A stretch of 64,000 nt of DNA from Pseudomonas nitroreducens TX1 (GTDB lineage Bacteria > Pseudomonadota > Gammaproteobacteria > Pseudomonadales > Pseudomonadaceae). The position numbers and the translations under genes were made by a program. Below the pieces are notes generated by a model. It ran no database searches. It had not been told where the DNA came from and saw only the letters and a program-made list of their open reading frames with translations. Below are positions 1-7,183 of this stretch, in pieces (positions within the stretch are counted from its first letter, which is position 1; each line of letters begins with the position of its first letter). Where the stretch lies: positions 62,001 through 126,000 of the forward strand of contig NZ_AMZB01000118.1 in NCBI RefSeq assembly GCF_000313755.1, given 5' to 3'.

Positions 1-238
1 TGTGGTACTGGCGGCCGAGCGTGATGAGAATGTCTTCGATCACATCGTTGAGCGCCAGCGACTTCATGGTCTTGAGTTTGGCGCGGACCACCTCGGTATT
101 GCCCGCAGCAGCCAGTTCGAGGTCCACGCCGCCGCCGGCCTGCCCGAGCAGCATGCCGCTCTTGGCATCCACCACGGCCGACGCCAGGGCACCATCCAGG
201 TTCAGCAGTTCGTCCAGCGATTGTTGCAGTGCTGCCAT
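1..238 (-). CDS. Roadblock/LC7 domain protein (3' part missing)
   Basis: The first 79 codons of a minus-strand gene are visible; its 3' end lies outside the window. The protein starts MAALQQSLDELLNLDG and continues with ALASAVVDAKSGMLLGQ and NDVIEDILITLG. This is the helix plus beta-hairpin pattern of Roadblock/LC7 proteins, which bind or regulate small GTPases such as MglA and the conservon GTPases. It is the fourth visible gene of the operon that begins at 1872, 71 bp after the second Roadblock gene. The family assignment rests on fold pattern and on the GTPase neighbour, not on catalytic residues, because the family has none. The precise partner is unknown. It is presumably expressed from the same riboswitch-controlled leader. 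Confidence 0.75.
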   Translation of the reverse strand, partial: MAALQQSLDELLNLDGALASAVVDAKSGMLLGQAGGGVDLELAAAGNTEVVRAKLKTMKSLALNDVIEDILITLGRQYH

Positions 239-309
239 AGCGATTACTCCTTGAGTGCGCGTCCTGTTGTAGTGGCTCCGCAACCGCGCGCGCCGCGAAG
301 CCTTTTGTC

Positions 310-720
310 TCAGCCGGCCAGCGACAGATCCGCCAGCCGTGTTGCGGTTCGTTTTGCCTGGTAGAGCACCTGACCGAGCATCTCCTCGCGGTCGGCGACC
401 AGGTTTAGGATCATCGGGTGGCTCGGGTGCGGGATGTCGACGATGACGATGTAGCCCTCGCTCGCTTCGACTATCACATTCTGGTGCGGCCCCACTTCGC
501 TCTCCTGGCCGACCATGGCGCCGAGGGCGGAGATCGAGCAGGCCATTGCAGCCAGCTTGGAAACCTCCAGCCCCTTGCCGGCGCGGGAGGCCACTTCGAA
601 ACCGTCCGTGGTGGCGATCACCGCCGCGCTCAGCCGGCCCAGGCTGGAGCCGAGTTCGTCCAGCGCCTGTTCAGCGTCCCTGCGCAGTCGTTCCGGCAGG
701 CTCATCAAGGCGTTTTCCAT
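310..720 (-). CDS. Roadblock/LC7 domain protein
   Basis: This 136-aa protein contains the typical Roadblock pattern: SSLGRLSAAVIATTDGFEVA, then a helix (LAAMACSISALGAMVGQES), then strands NVIVEASEGYIVIVDI and a final helix ending in a basic segment. Roadblock proteins of this size act as partners or GAP-like regulators of MglA/CvnD-type GTPases. The start at 720 (MENALMSLPERL) was chosen because the longer reading frame upstream runs into the GTPase gene in another frame. The gene lies 25 bp downstream of the GTPase gene and is co-directional with it, so it is almost certainly co-transcribed. A second Roadblock gene follows, so two different subunits could form a heterodimer. The cellular process served is not evident from sequence. 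Confidence 0.85.
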   Translation of the reverse strand: MENALMSLPERLRRDAEQALDELGSSLGRLSAAVIATTDGFEVASRAGKGLEVSKLAAMACSISALGAMVGQESEVGPHQNVIVEASEGYIVIVDIPHPSHPMILNLVADREEMLGQVLYQAKRTATRLADLSLAG

Positions 721-745
721 GGTCGACTCCAATGGGTTGTGGGCG

Positions 746-1276
746 TCAGGCCGCCGTGCACTCCAGTTGCAGCAGGAGCAGGTCAAGCAACAGGCGCACC
801 TGCTCCGCTTCACGCACGTCCACCTCAACCACGGGGAAGCTGTATCCGGCTTGCGCCAGGGTGGCGGCGTAGTCGTCCAAGCCGGGATGCGGATGACCGG
901 GCAGGCGACCGACGCCCACCACGCAGGACGTGCGGCCGATGCAGTCGGCGAAGCCATCGAGGTAAATCCGCAGATCGGCCAGCGGGTCGGGCCGCGAGTT
1001 GTCGATCAGAATCACCAGCCCCAGTGCGCCGCGGGAAAGAATTCCCCACATGAAGGCGAAGCGCGCCTGGCCGGGGGTGCCATAGAGGCGCAGACGCTCG
1101 TCCGGGCCAAGCACCACCTCCCCGTAATCGAGGCCGACCGTGGTGCGCGCCTTGTCCAGGCTGGGGTCGTTGTTCTGCACATCGGTGGTGACCGGCTCGA
1201 TATCGCTGACCGCGGCGATGGCGGTGGTCTTGCCGGCGCCCATGGTGCCAGTGAAGAGAATCTTGTATTCCCTCAT
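746..1276 (-). CDS. Small GTPase, MglA/SRbeta-like (COG2229-type)
   Basis: This 176-aa protein has a clear P-loop near the N-terminus (FTGTMGAGKTT, residues about 8-18). The G3 region reads LYGTPGQARFAFMW instead of the canonical DxxG, and the G4 region reads ILIDNSRPDPLADL rather than N/TKxD. These changes are typical of the predicted GTPase group that includes conservon CvnD proteins and MglA relatives. The gene overlaps the upstream gene by 4 bp (ATGA), implying translational coupling, and is followed by two Roadblock genes. The set GTPase plus Roadblock plus a winged-helix-like protein matches actinobacterial conservons (CvnB/C/D), although no conservon-type histidine kinase is visible here. 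A role as a molecular switch, possibly at the membrane, is inferred. Confidence 0.85.
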   Translation of the reverse strand: MREYKILFTGTMGAGKTTAIAAVSDIEPVTTDVQNNDPSLDKARTTVGLDYGEVVLGPDERLRLYGTPGQARFAFMWGILSRGALGLVILIDNSRPDPLADLRIYLDGFADCIGRTSCVVGVGRLPGHPHPGLDDYAATLAQAGYSFPVVEVDVREAEQVRLLLDLLLLQLECTAA

Positions 1277-1872
1277 CGGCTGGCCTCCGCCACACCGCCC
1301 AGGCCCAAGTGACGGCGGATACGTGCCAGCAGGCCAAGGGGAGCGGCAGTCTGCTGCGCAGGTGCAACCGGAATGGCCTCACTGTGTTGAAGCATCCCCT
1401 GCGCCTCCATCAGGCGGGCGAAGTTTTCCGCTACCGGGCGCGGCACGCCGGAGCGCTCGCATAGTTCTTCCAGGCTCATGGCCCGGGCACAGAGCAGCGT
1501 GGCCAGGCGTACGTAGCGATGATCGCCCTGGAGCAGAGAAGCCGCTGGCCAGTGCTTCAGGCGTAGCGCAGCGCCAGGTATCTCCACGGGCTGGTGGCCG
1601 ATGGCGCGGGCGGCGCGCTCCAGGCAGTCGAAGACTTCACCGGCACGCAGCGGCCAGTGCACCCAGAGCGACTCACCCTCGGCTGTGCGCAACTGCACCC
1701 TGGGCCCACCTTCCTCACCCTCGACCAGCAAATCGGCCGGGCCGTCGACGTAGGCCCAACTCGCCAATGTGCGGCCGCTTAGCAGGCCGACAATGGACTT
1801 GAAGACCACCTGATCTCGTAACGCCATGCGGGCGAACCCGTAGGTGCAATGAAGCTTGTACGGCTGATTCAT
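1273..1872 (-). CDS. Conserved partner protein of the Roadblock/GTPase operon
   Basis: This is a 199-aa protein with no recognisable enzyme motif. The N-terminal part (residues about 15-70: VVFKSIVGLLSGRTLASWAY...) recalls DUF4388-like sensor or adaptor domains. The C-terminal part (about 135-165: MSLEELCERSGVPRPVAENF) reads like a winged-helix segment, comparable to conservon CvnC/DUF742 proteins. Start at 1872 (MNQPYKLHC) was preferred to 1896 because a GGGAG sequence lies 7-12 bases upstream. It is the first gene of the operon and sits directly behind a structured leader with a c-di-GMP-I riboswitch. Its 3' end overlaps the GTPase start by 4 bp. Both domain comparisons are by eye and uncertain. 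Confidence 0.65.
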   Translation of the reverse strand: MNQPYKLHCTYGFARMALRDQVVFKSIVGLLSGRTLASWAYVDGPADLLVEGEEGGPRVQLRTAEGESLWVHWPLRAGEVFDCLERAARAIGHQPVEIPGAALRLKHWPAASLLQGDHRYVRLATLLCARAMSLEELCERSGVPRPVAENFARLMEAQGMLQHSEAIPVAPAQQTAAPLGLLARIRRHLGLGGVAEASR

Positions 1873-1901
1873 CGGCGCGCTCCCTTGGGCCAACAAACAC
1901 C

Positions 1902-1921
1902 ATCAACCTGCACGGGTTGAT
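1902..1921 (-). promoter_or_regulatory. Hairpin in the riboswitch expression platform
   Basis: On the minus strand the sequence ATCAACC-CGTGCA-GGTTGAT forms a 7-bp stem 30 bases before the start codon of the first gene, followed by GGTGTTTGTTGG. The CAACCC strand could alternatively pair with GGGTTG in the 3' strand of the aptamer (positions 1999-2004). The hairpin could therefore be one of two mutually exclusive structures. There is no clean U-tract, so a translational or weak termination mechanism is possible. The pairing is seen; the mechanism is inferred. Confidence 0.45.
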
Positions 1922-1990
1922 CAGGAGGCTCACCGGGACGTTGAAGGAAGCCGAGCGCACGCTCGCAGAAGGCTCGGACGAACGTCCGGC

Positions 1991-2080
1991 CTGCTTGGCA
2001 ACCCCGCGGTCATGGCCCTTTCGGGCTGTAGATCGGTGGCTTTGCGTCCCTGGCTTTCGCACAGGTTTGCCCTGGTCAAT
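1991..2080 (-). promoter_or_regulatory. Cyclic di-GMP-I riboswitch (GEMM-I) aptamer
   Basis: Read on the minus strand, the leader of the Roadblock/GTPase operon contains GGGCAAACC, then a stem CCTG-T-GC-GAAA-GC-CAGG with a GNRA tetraloop, then GGGACGCAAAGCC, a second stem, and finally GACCGCGGGGTTGCC. These blocks, in this order and spacing, are the conserved core of class I c-di-GMP riboswitches: the GCAAACC and GACGCAAAGCC joining segments, the GAAA docking loop, and the GCGGGGTT segment that carries the ligand-contacting C. The aptamer lies about 120 nt upstream of the first gene. GEMM-I elements are common in Geobacter, Vibrio and clostridia but, to my knowledge, unusual in Pseudomonas. 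Whether ligand switches the operon on or off cannot be decided by eye. Confidence 0.85.
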
Positions 2081-2091
2081 TGAGTCTCAGC

Positions 2092-2121
2092 GTAGTACGC
2101 CGATTTCGTTCGCCAAGGCAA
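2092..2121 (-). promoter_or_regulatory. Possible sigma-70 promoter of the riboswitch leader
   Basis: On the minus strand TTGCCT (2121-2116) and TACTAC (2097-2092) are 18 bp apart. They end about 18 bp before the aptamer begins, which is the right place for a promoter of the leader RNA. An alternative is TTGGCG with TACGCT at 16 bp in the same stretch. The match is moderate only. Confidence 0.35.
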
Positions 2122-2308
2122 AAAAATGCGAAATGCATCACACAAATATCGGAAATATCACCGGAACGACTTCGCAATATCTGTCGCTACATTTCGATCC
2201 AAAAGCGGCGAAAACTGCCTCGTCGGCTAGGATTTCCTACAGCGGCGCCCTACCGGCAGGGGCTCGCCGAATTCCCCTACAAGCCGGAGCTCACTGCCCA
2301 GAGACACC

Positions 2309-3634
2309 ATGCTAGAGCGCCAGCGCTTCCTGAATATTCTCAACCTGGGTCTGCCGATCATCGGCGGGATGCTCAGCCAGAGCCTGCTTAACCTGGTGGA
2401 TGCGGCCATGGTCGGCCACCTCGGGGAAAAGTCCCTCGCCGGAGTCGGCATCGGCAGCTACGCCAATTTCGTCGCCATCTCCCTGGTGATGGGCCTGGGC
2501 GCCGGCGTACAGGCACTGGTGGCGCGCCGACGGGGCGAAGGACGCAGCGACGAACTCGCCGCGCCGCTGAACTGCGGGCTGCTGGTGGCGCTGGGCCTGT
2601 CGCTGCCGATCACGCTGTTCTGCCTGCTATTTGCCGAGCCCATTGTCCGCGCCCTATCCCATGACCCCGAGGTGCTCGCGGTCGGCATTCCCTACTTCGA
2701 ATGGCGTGCCTTGTCGGTACTCGCCGTCGGCCTCAACTTTTCCTTCCGCGGCTATTGGAACGGCACCCGGCGCTCGGGCACGTACATGCGTACCCTGGTG
2801 GTGATGCACCTGGCCAACGCGGCGATCAGCTACAGCCTGATCCACGGCCTGTTCGGCCTGCCGCGAATGGGCGCCGTGGGCAGCGGCCTCGGCACAACCC
2901 TGGCGCTGTATATCGGCTCGCTGATCTATGCCTGGATCACCTGGCGCGACACCCGCGCCCAAGGCGGCCGCCTGCGCCTGCCGAGTGAACGCGATATCCG
3001 CACGTTGCTGCGCCTGTCGCTGCCCAACTCACTGCAGCAATTCTTCTTCGCCGCCGGCATCACCCTGCTGTTCTGGATCATCGCCCAGGTCGGCACCCGC
3101 GAGCTGGCGGTGGCCCACGTGCTGATCAACCTGGCGCTGTTCCTGATCCTGCCCGGCGTCGGCCTGGGCATGGCGGCGACCACCCTGGTCAGCCAGAGCA
3201 TGGGCGAGCGCGACTTCGACAGTGCGCACCGCTGGGGCTGGGACGTGGTGAAAGTGGCGGCCTGCGGACTGGCGATGCTGGGCGCTCCGTTCTGGATTTT
3301 TCCCGAAACCATCCTGCGGCTGTTCGTCAGCGACCCCGCGCTGATCGAACTGGGCCGCGTACCGCTGATGCTGACCGGCATGGGCATGGTGATCGACGCC
3401 ACTGCGCTGGTATTGACCCAGGCGCTGCTTGGCGCAGGCGCCGTCCGCACTGTGATGGCGGTCAGCCTGGGCAACCAGTGGCTGTTCTTCCTGCCGCTGG
3501 CCTACCTGGTGGGCCCGGTGCTGGGCGGCGGGCTGCTGGCGATATGGAGCATGCAGATTCTGCAGCGCGGGCTGGCTTCGGCGATCTTCGCGGTGATGTG
3601 GCAGAAGCGCCAGTGGACGCAGATCGAACTCTAG
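2309..3634 (+). CDS. MATE family multidrug/Na+ (or H+) antiporter
   Basis: This 441-aa protein has about twelve hydrophobic segments and the MATE family's internal duplication. The first half has LGLPIIGGMLSQSLLNLVDAAMVGHLG and the second half LRLSLPNSLQQFFFAAGITLLFWII, with VSQSMGERD resembling the conserved loop after TM8. MATE proteins in the inner membrane export cationic drugs and metabolites in exchange for Na+ or H+. The length matches the family (about 440-460). The start ATG at 2309 follows CAGAGACACC, which is a weak ribosome binding site. The gene is divergent from the riboswitch operon across a 436-bp gap. Substrate cannot be predicted. It is NorM/PmpM-like in general features but not assigned to either. 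Confidence 0.88.
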   Translation: MLERQRFLNILNLGLPIIGGMLSQSLLNLVDAAMVGHLGEKSLAGVGIGSYANFVAISLVMGLGAGVQALVARRRGEGRSDELAAPLNCGLLVALGLSLPITLFCLLFAEPIVRALSHDPEVLAVGIPYFEWRALSVLAVGLNFSFRGYWNGTRRSGTYMRTLVVMHLANAAISYSLIHGLFGLPRMGAVGSGLGTTLALYIGSLIYAWITWRDTRAQGGRLRLPSERDIRTLLRLSLPNSLQQFFFAAGITLLFWIIAQVGTRELAVAHVLINLALFLILPGVGLGMAATTLVSQSMGERDFDSAHRWGWDVVKVAACGLAMLGAPFWIFPETILRLFVSDPALIELGRVPLMLTGMGMVIDATALVLTQALLGAGAVRTVMAVSLGNQWLFFLPLAYLVGPVLGGGLLAIWSMQILQRGLASAIFAVMWQKRQWTQIEL

Positions 3635-3683
3635 CGTTCGCGCCCTCAGGAGCTAGGCTTGCAGGCAACAAGGAGGACTAACG

Positions 3684-3899
3684 ATGGACGAGCAACAGAA
3701 CAAGCCACCGAGCTTCTGGCAGATGCTCCACAGCGTGCTGGCCGCGGCCTTCGGCGTACAGAGCGGACGCAACCGCGCGCGCGACTTCACCCACGGCAAA
3801 CCCAGTCACTTCATCGCCATGGGCATTCTCTTCACGCTGGCCTTCGTGTTGCTGCTCTATGGGCTGGTGCAATTGGTACTGCATTTCGCCGGGCTGTAG
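3684..3899 (+). CDS. DUF2970 small membrane protein
   Basis: This 71-aa protein begins with a cytoplasmic stretch including FWQMLHSVLAAAFGVQSG, a signature of the DUF2970 family, and ends with one transmembrane helix (FIAMGILFTLAFVLLLYGLVQ, written here in part). Family members are found in many proteobacteria and have no known function. An AAGGAGG ribosome binding site at 3670-3676 supports the start at 3684. It lies 49 bp after the MATE gene on the same strand and may be co-transcribed with it. Confidence 0.8.
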   Translation: MDEQQNKPPSFWQMLHSVLAAAFGVQSGRNRARDFTHGKPSHFIAMGILFTLAFVLLLYGLVQLVLHFAGL

Positions 3900-3960
3900 G
3901 AAAGCCGACTGGGGGCATGAGGTACCGGCCGGGCCGCAGGACGACCCGCCGGCACTGCCG

Positions 3961-4074
3961 TCACTGGTGGCTGACCCAGAACACGGCCGTCGCGACCACC
4001 AGCAGGATCAGGATGAATGCGGCGCGGGCATCGACGACGCTGTCGCTGGTCTTGTGGGACGTTTCTTCGCTCAT
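3961..4074 (-). CDS. 37-residue single-span membrane protein
   Basis: A short minus-strand frame encodes MSEETSHKTSDSVVDARAAF followed by ILILLVVATAVFWVSHQ and a TGA stop at 3963-3961. It has a polar N-terminus and one clear transmembrane helix ending near the C-terminus. A GGGGGA sequence lies a few bases upstream of the ATG at 4074. The organised polar/hydrophobic split and good ribosome binding site favour a real gene. It sits between convergent and divergent neighbours in a stretch that otherwise has no gene. Function unknown. Similar tiny membrane proteins often modulate transporters or respiratory complexes, but nothing here shows that. Confidence 0.6.
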   Translation of the reverse strand: MSEETSHKTSDSVVDARAAFILILLVVATAVFWVSHQ

Positions 4075-4229
4075 GCTTCCCCCATTTTCTCGTTATTGGC
4101 TGAAGGACCACAGGCAAGAGTTAAGACCAGGCCAGCCCACCGCTCAAGGAACCGCCCCCTTTTCGCCGCCGCACAAATGTCGGTAGGCTGCCGCTTCGAC
4201 AAGACAAGCGATATGAAAAAGGTAGGACC

Positions 4230-4724
4230 ATGCACGTGGATTCACTGCAAGACACTGTCGCCCCGGAAGGCGTCTGCTACGGCTGCGGCGGCAGCAACCC
4301 GCACGGACTGCACATCAAGAGCCGCTGGCACGAAGACGGCATCCACGTGGTCGCCGAGCACCTGCCCGAAGCCAAGTACTGCGGCTGGCCGGAGCTGGTC
4401 TACGGCGGCCTGATCGCCATGCTGGTGGACTGCCATTCGAACTGGACCGCCATGGCCTACCACTATCGAGCCGAAGGCCGCGAGCCGGGCAGCCTGCCGC
4501 GCATTGACTGCGTCACCGGCAACCTGGGCATCAAGTACATCAAACCGACGCCCATGGGCGTGCCGCTGACCCTCAGGGCCCATGTCGAGGGTGAGGTCGG
4601 GCGCAAGAGCCGGATCATCTGCGAGGTCTACGCCGGCGACGTGCTGACCTGCGTCGGCGACTCGATCTTCGTCCGTGTCGACACCTCGCAACTGCGCGAT
4701 GCCGCCCACGGTCGCGATGCCTGA
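4230..4724 (+). CDS. PaaI-type hotdog-fold thioesterase
   Basis: This 164-aa protein contains GVCYGCGGSNPHGLHIKS near the N-terminus (residues about 14-30) and a hotdog core with LVYGGLIAMLVDCHSNWTAMAY, the pattern of the PaaI/YdiI-like thioesterase superfamily in which the long helix follows a conserved G-G. The late motif ITVRAHV-like strand (PLTLRAHVEGEVGRKSRII) fits. Family members hydrolyse acyl-CoA thioesters. The CxGC cluster at the N-terminus is common in a proteobacterial subgroup annotated only as PaaI family. It lies about 260 bp upstream of cysI on the same strand; in P. aeruginosa a thioesterase gene occupies a similar place near cysI. Substrate unknown. Confidence 0.8.
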   Translation: MHVDSLQDTVAPEGVCYGCGGSNPHGLHIKSRWHEDGIHVVAEHLPEAKYCGWPELVYGGLIAMLVDCHSNWTAMAYHYRAEGREPGSLPRIDCVTGNLGIKYIKPTPMGVPLTLRAHVEGEVGRKSRIICEVYAGDVLTCVGDSIFVRVDTSQLRDAAHGRDA

Positions 4725-4801
4725 CTCACTCCCATTGCGGCACCGCCATTAACCCGGCGAAGCGGCGCCACGCAGGAACGGACGTCCGGCTTCGGGTACC
4801 C

Positions 4802-4831
4802 GCCCCGCTTGAGCTTCAGGCCCGGCGGGGC
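4802..4831 (+). terminator. Possible hairpin terminator after the thioesterase gene
   Basis: GCCCCGC at 4802-4808 and GCGGGGC at 4825-4831 form a 7-bp GC stem followed by TTAG, with no real T-tract. The rest of the 261-bp gap before cysI contains AT-richer sequence around 4850-4890, with TTTTGC and TATCGT 17 bp apart as a possible cysI promoter. I could not identify a CysB site by eye. Confidence 0.3.
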
Positions 4832-4985
4832 TTAGATCCGAAAGTTCTCGCCATATACTCAAACATCACTTTTGCGCATATTCCCGAACTGGTATCGTGC
4901 GCCCCACTCCGCGTGGAGCGCGTTGCCGTGCGCGCTGGGATACGCAATACGCCCTGAGCGCTATAGCCTGACAGCAGGATGATTC

Positions 4986-6644
4986 ATGTACGTATATGAC
5001 GAATACGATCAGAGGATCGTAGAGGATCGCGTCAAGCAGTTCCGCGATCAGACCCGCCGCTACCTGGCGGGCGAACTGACCGGCGAGGAATTCCGCCCGC
5101 TGCGTCTGCAGAATGGCCTGTACATCCAGCGCTACGCACCCATGCTGCGAGTGGCCGTGCCTTACGGCCTGCTGTCTTCGAAGCAGGTTCGCAAGCTGGC
5201 GCAGATCGCCCGCGACTACGACAAGGGCTACGCGCACATCAGCACCCGCCAGAACGTCCAGTACAACTGGCCGGAACTGGAAGACGTGCCGGAAATCCTC
5301 GCCGAGCTGGCCACCGTGCAGATGCACGCGATCCAGACCAGCGGCAACTGCATCCGCAACACCACCACCGACCAGTTCGCCGGCGTCGCCCGCGACGAAC
5401 TCGTGGACCCGCGCCCCTGGTGCGAGATCATCCGCCAGTGGTCGACCTTCCACCCCGAATTCGCCCACCTGCCGCGCAAGTTCAAGATCGCCGTCAACGG
5501 CGCCGTGAGCGACCGCGCCGCCATTGAGGTGCACGACATCGGCCTGGAAGCGGTGAAGAACGAAGCCGGCGAACTGGGCTTCCGTGTTTCCGTCGGCGGC
5601 GGCCTGGGCCGTACCCCGATCGTCGGCAGCTTCATCAATGAATTCCTGCCCTGGCAGCACCTGCTGTCGTACCTGGACGCCATCCTGCGCGTGTACAACC
5701 GCTATGGCCGTCGGGACAACAAGTACAAGGCGCGCATCAAGATCCTGGTCAAGGCGCTGACCCCGGAAGTCTTCGCCCAGAAGGTCGACGCCGAATGGGC
5801 GCACCTCAAGGACGGTCCGAGCACCCTGACCGAGGCCGAACTGCAGCGCGTGGCCGCCCACTTCGTCGACCCGGCGTACCAAGCCTTGGAAGACCAGGAC
5901 GCCGCCCTCGCCCAGCTGGACGCCGAACACCCCGGCTTCGCCCGCTGGCGCAGCCGCAACACCTTCGCCCACAAGAAGCCCGGCTACGTCGCCGTGACCC
6001 TGTCGCTCAAGCCCACCGGCGTGGCGCCTGGCGACATCACCGACAAGCAACTGGACGTGGTCGCCGACCTGGCCGACCGCTACAGCTTCGGCGAAGTGCG
6101 CAACAGCCATAACCAGAACATCATCCTCGCCGACGTCGAGCAGGCGCAGCTGTTCACCCTCTGGGGCGAACTGCGCGAGAACGGTTTCGCTACCCCCAAC
6201 GTGGGCCTGCTGACCGACCTCATCTGCTGCCCGGGCGGCGACTTCTGCTCCCTGGCCAACGCCAAGTCGATCCCGGTGGCCGAAGCCATCCAGCGCCGCT
6301 TCGATGACCTGGATTACCTGTTCGACATCGGCGACATCGACCTGAACATCTCCGGCTGCATGAACGCCTGCGGCCACCACCACGTGGGCCACATCGGCAT
6401 CCTTGGCGTGGACAAGAAGGGCGAGGAGTTCTACCAGGTCTCCCTCGGCGGCAGCGCCAGCCGCGAGGCGAGCCTTGCGCAGATCCTCGGCCCGTCCTTC
6501 GCCCAGGAGCAGATGGCCGACGTGATCGAGAAAATCATCAACGTCTACGTGGAACAGCGCACCGAAGAGGAACGCTTCCTCGATACCTACCGTCGCATCG
6601 GCATCGACCCCTTCAAGGAGCGCGTATATGCAGCGAATCATTAA
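4986..6644 (+). CDS. cysI: Sulfite reductase (siroheme, [4Fe-4S]) CysI
   Basis: This 552-aa protein has the nitrite/sulfite reductase duplicated ferredoxin-like half domains followed by siroheme-binding halves. The four [4Fe-4S]/siroheme cysteines are present as C415-x5-C421 and C458-x3-C462 (in CCPGGDFC and GCMNACGHHH). The enzyme reduces sulfite to sulfide in the cytoplasm for cysteine synthesis. The N-terminal part includes STRQNVQYNW and TSGNCIRNTT, which are hallmark siroheme-phosphate contacts. The ATG at 4986 is preceded by AGGATGATTC. The downstream DUF934 gene overlaps by 17 nt, so the two are coupled. P. aeruginosa has the same pair. Electron donor genes are not nearby, consistent with use of ferredoxin or a separate flavoprotein. 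Confidence 0.95.
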   Translation: MYVYDEYDQRIVEDRVKQFRDQTRRYLAGELTGEEFRPLRLQNGLYIQRYAPMLRVAVPYGLLSSKQVRKLAQIARDYDKGYAHISTRQNVQYNWPELEDVPEILAELATVQMHAIQTSGNCIRNTTTDQFAGVARDELVDPRPWCEIIRQWSTFHPEFAHLPRKFKIAVNGAVSDRAAIEVHDIGLEAVKNEAGELGFRVSVGGGLGRTPIVGSFINEFLPWQHLLSYLDAILRVYNRYGRRDNKYKARIKILVKALTPEVFAQKVDAEWAHLKDGPSTLTEAELQRVAAHFVDPAYQALEDQDAALAQLDAEHPGFARWRSRNTFAHKKPGYVAVTLSLKPTGVAPGDITDKQLDVVADLADRYSFGEVRNSHNQNIILADVEQAQLFTLWGELRENGFATPNVGLLTDLICCPGGDFCSLANAKSIPVAEAIQRRFDDLDYLFDIGDIDLNISGCMNACGHHHVGHIGILGVDKKGEEFYQVSLGGSASREASLAQILGPSFAQEQMADVIEKIINVYVEQRTEEERFLDTYRRIGIDPFKERVYAANH

Positions 6645-7131
6645 GCACCGCGAGGTCGTCGACGACCGCTGGCATCTGCTGCCCAAGGACGCGACCCTCG
6701 AAACCGTGCCCAACTGCGACGACGTGATCATCCCGCTGAACCTGTGGCTGGAGCACGGCCCGGCCCTGCGCGGCCGTGACGGCGGCCTGGGCGTGTGGCT
6801 GGATGCGGACGAAGAGCCGGAAGCCATCGCCGAGGACCTGGACAAGTTCAAGGTGATCGCCGTGAACTTCCCCGCCTTCACCGACGGCCGCGGCTTCAGC
6901 ACCGCGCGCCTGCTGCGCGAGCGTTTCGGCTACAAGGGCGAAGTACGCGCCATCGGCGATGTGCTGCGTGACCAGCTGTTCTTCATGCAGAGCTGCGGCT
7001 TCGACGCCTACGCCATCCGTGCCGACCGCGACCCGCAGGCCGCGCTGGCGGGCCTGGATGACTTCAGCGAGGTCTACCAGACCTCGGTGACCCAGCCGCA
7101 ACCGCTGTTCCGTCGCCGCCAGCTCGCCTGA
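6628..7131 (+). CDS. DUF934 protein, sulfite reduction partner
   Basis: This 167-aa protein has VIIPLNLWLEHGPAL, GVWLDADEEPE, and FPAFTDGRGFSTARLLRERFGYKGEVRAIGDVLRDQLFFMQSCGFDAYAIR, which is the DUF934 signature. The family is found almost always directly behind cysI-type genes and is described as an oxidoreductase probably involved in sulfite reduction. It begins inside cysI (17-nt overlap in another frame) and ends just before a strong terminator, so cysI and this gene form a two-gene operon. No cofactor-binding motif is obvious; an assembly or electron-transfer role is inferred from context only. Confidence 0.88.
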   Translation: MQRIIKHREVVDDRWHLLPKDATLETVPNCDDVIIPLNLWLEHGPALRGRDGGLGVWLDADEEPEAIAEDLDKFKVIAVNFPAFTDGRGFSTARLLRERFGYKGEVRAIGDVLRDQLFFMQSCGFDAYAIRADRDPQAALAGLDDFSEVYQTSVTQPQPLFRRRQLA

Positions 7132-7144
7132 TCCGGCCGATATG

Positions 7145-7171
7145 AAAAAGCCCCGCATCGCGGGGCTTTTT
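7145..7171 (+). terminator. Rho-independent terminator of the cysI operon
   Basis: AAAAAGCCCCGC-AT-CGCGGGGCTTTTT forms a perfect GC-rich hairpin flanked by A and T runs, 14 bp after the DUF934 stop. It can work in both directions. Confidence 0.92.
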
Positions 7172-7183
7172 CTTTGGCTCTTC

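Noticed and set aside
4866-6902. A 678-codon open frame antisense to cysI
   Set aside because: High GC content with G/C at third positions keeps antisense frames open. The cysI frame has all family motifs and the antisense translation shows no domain.
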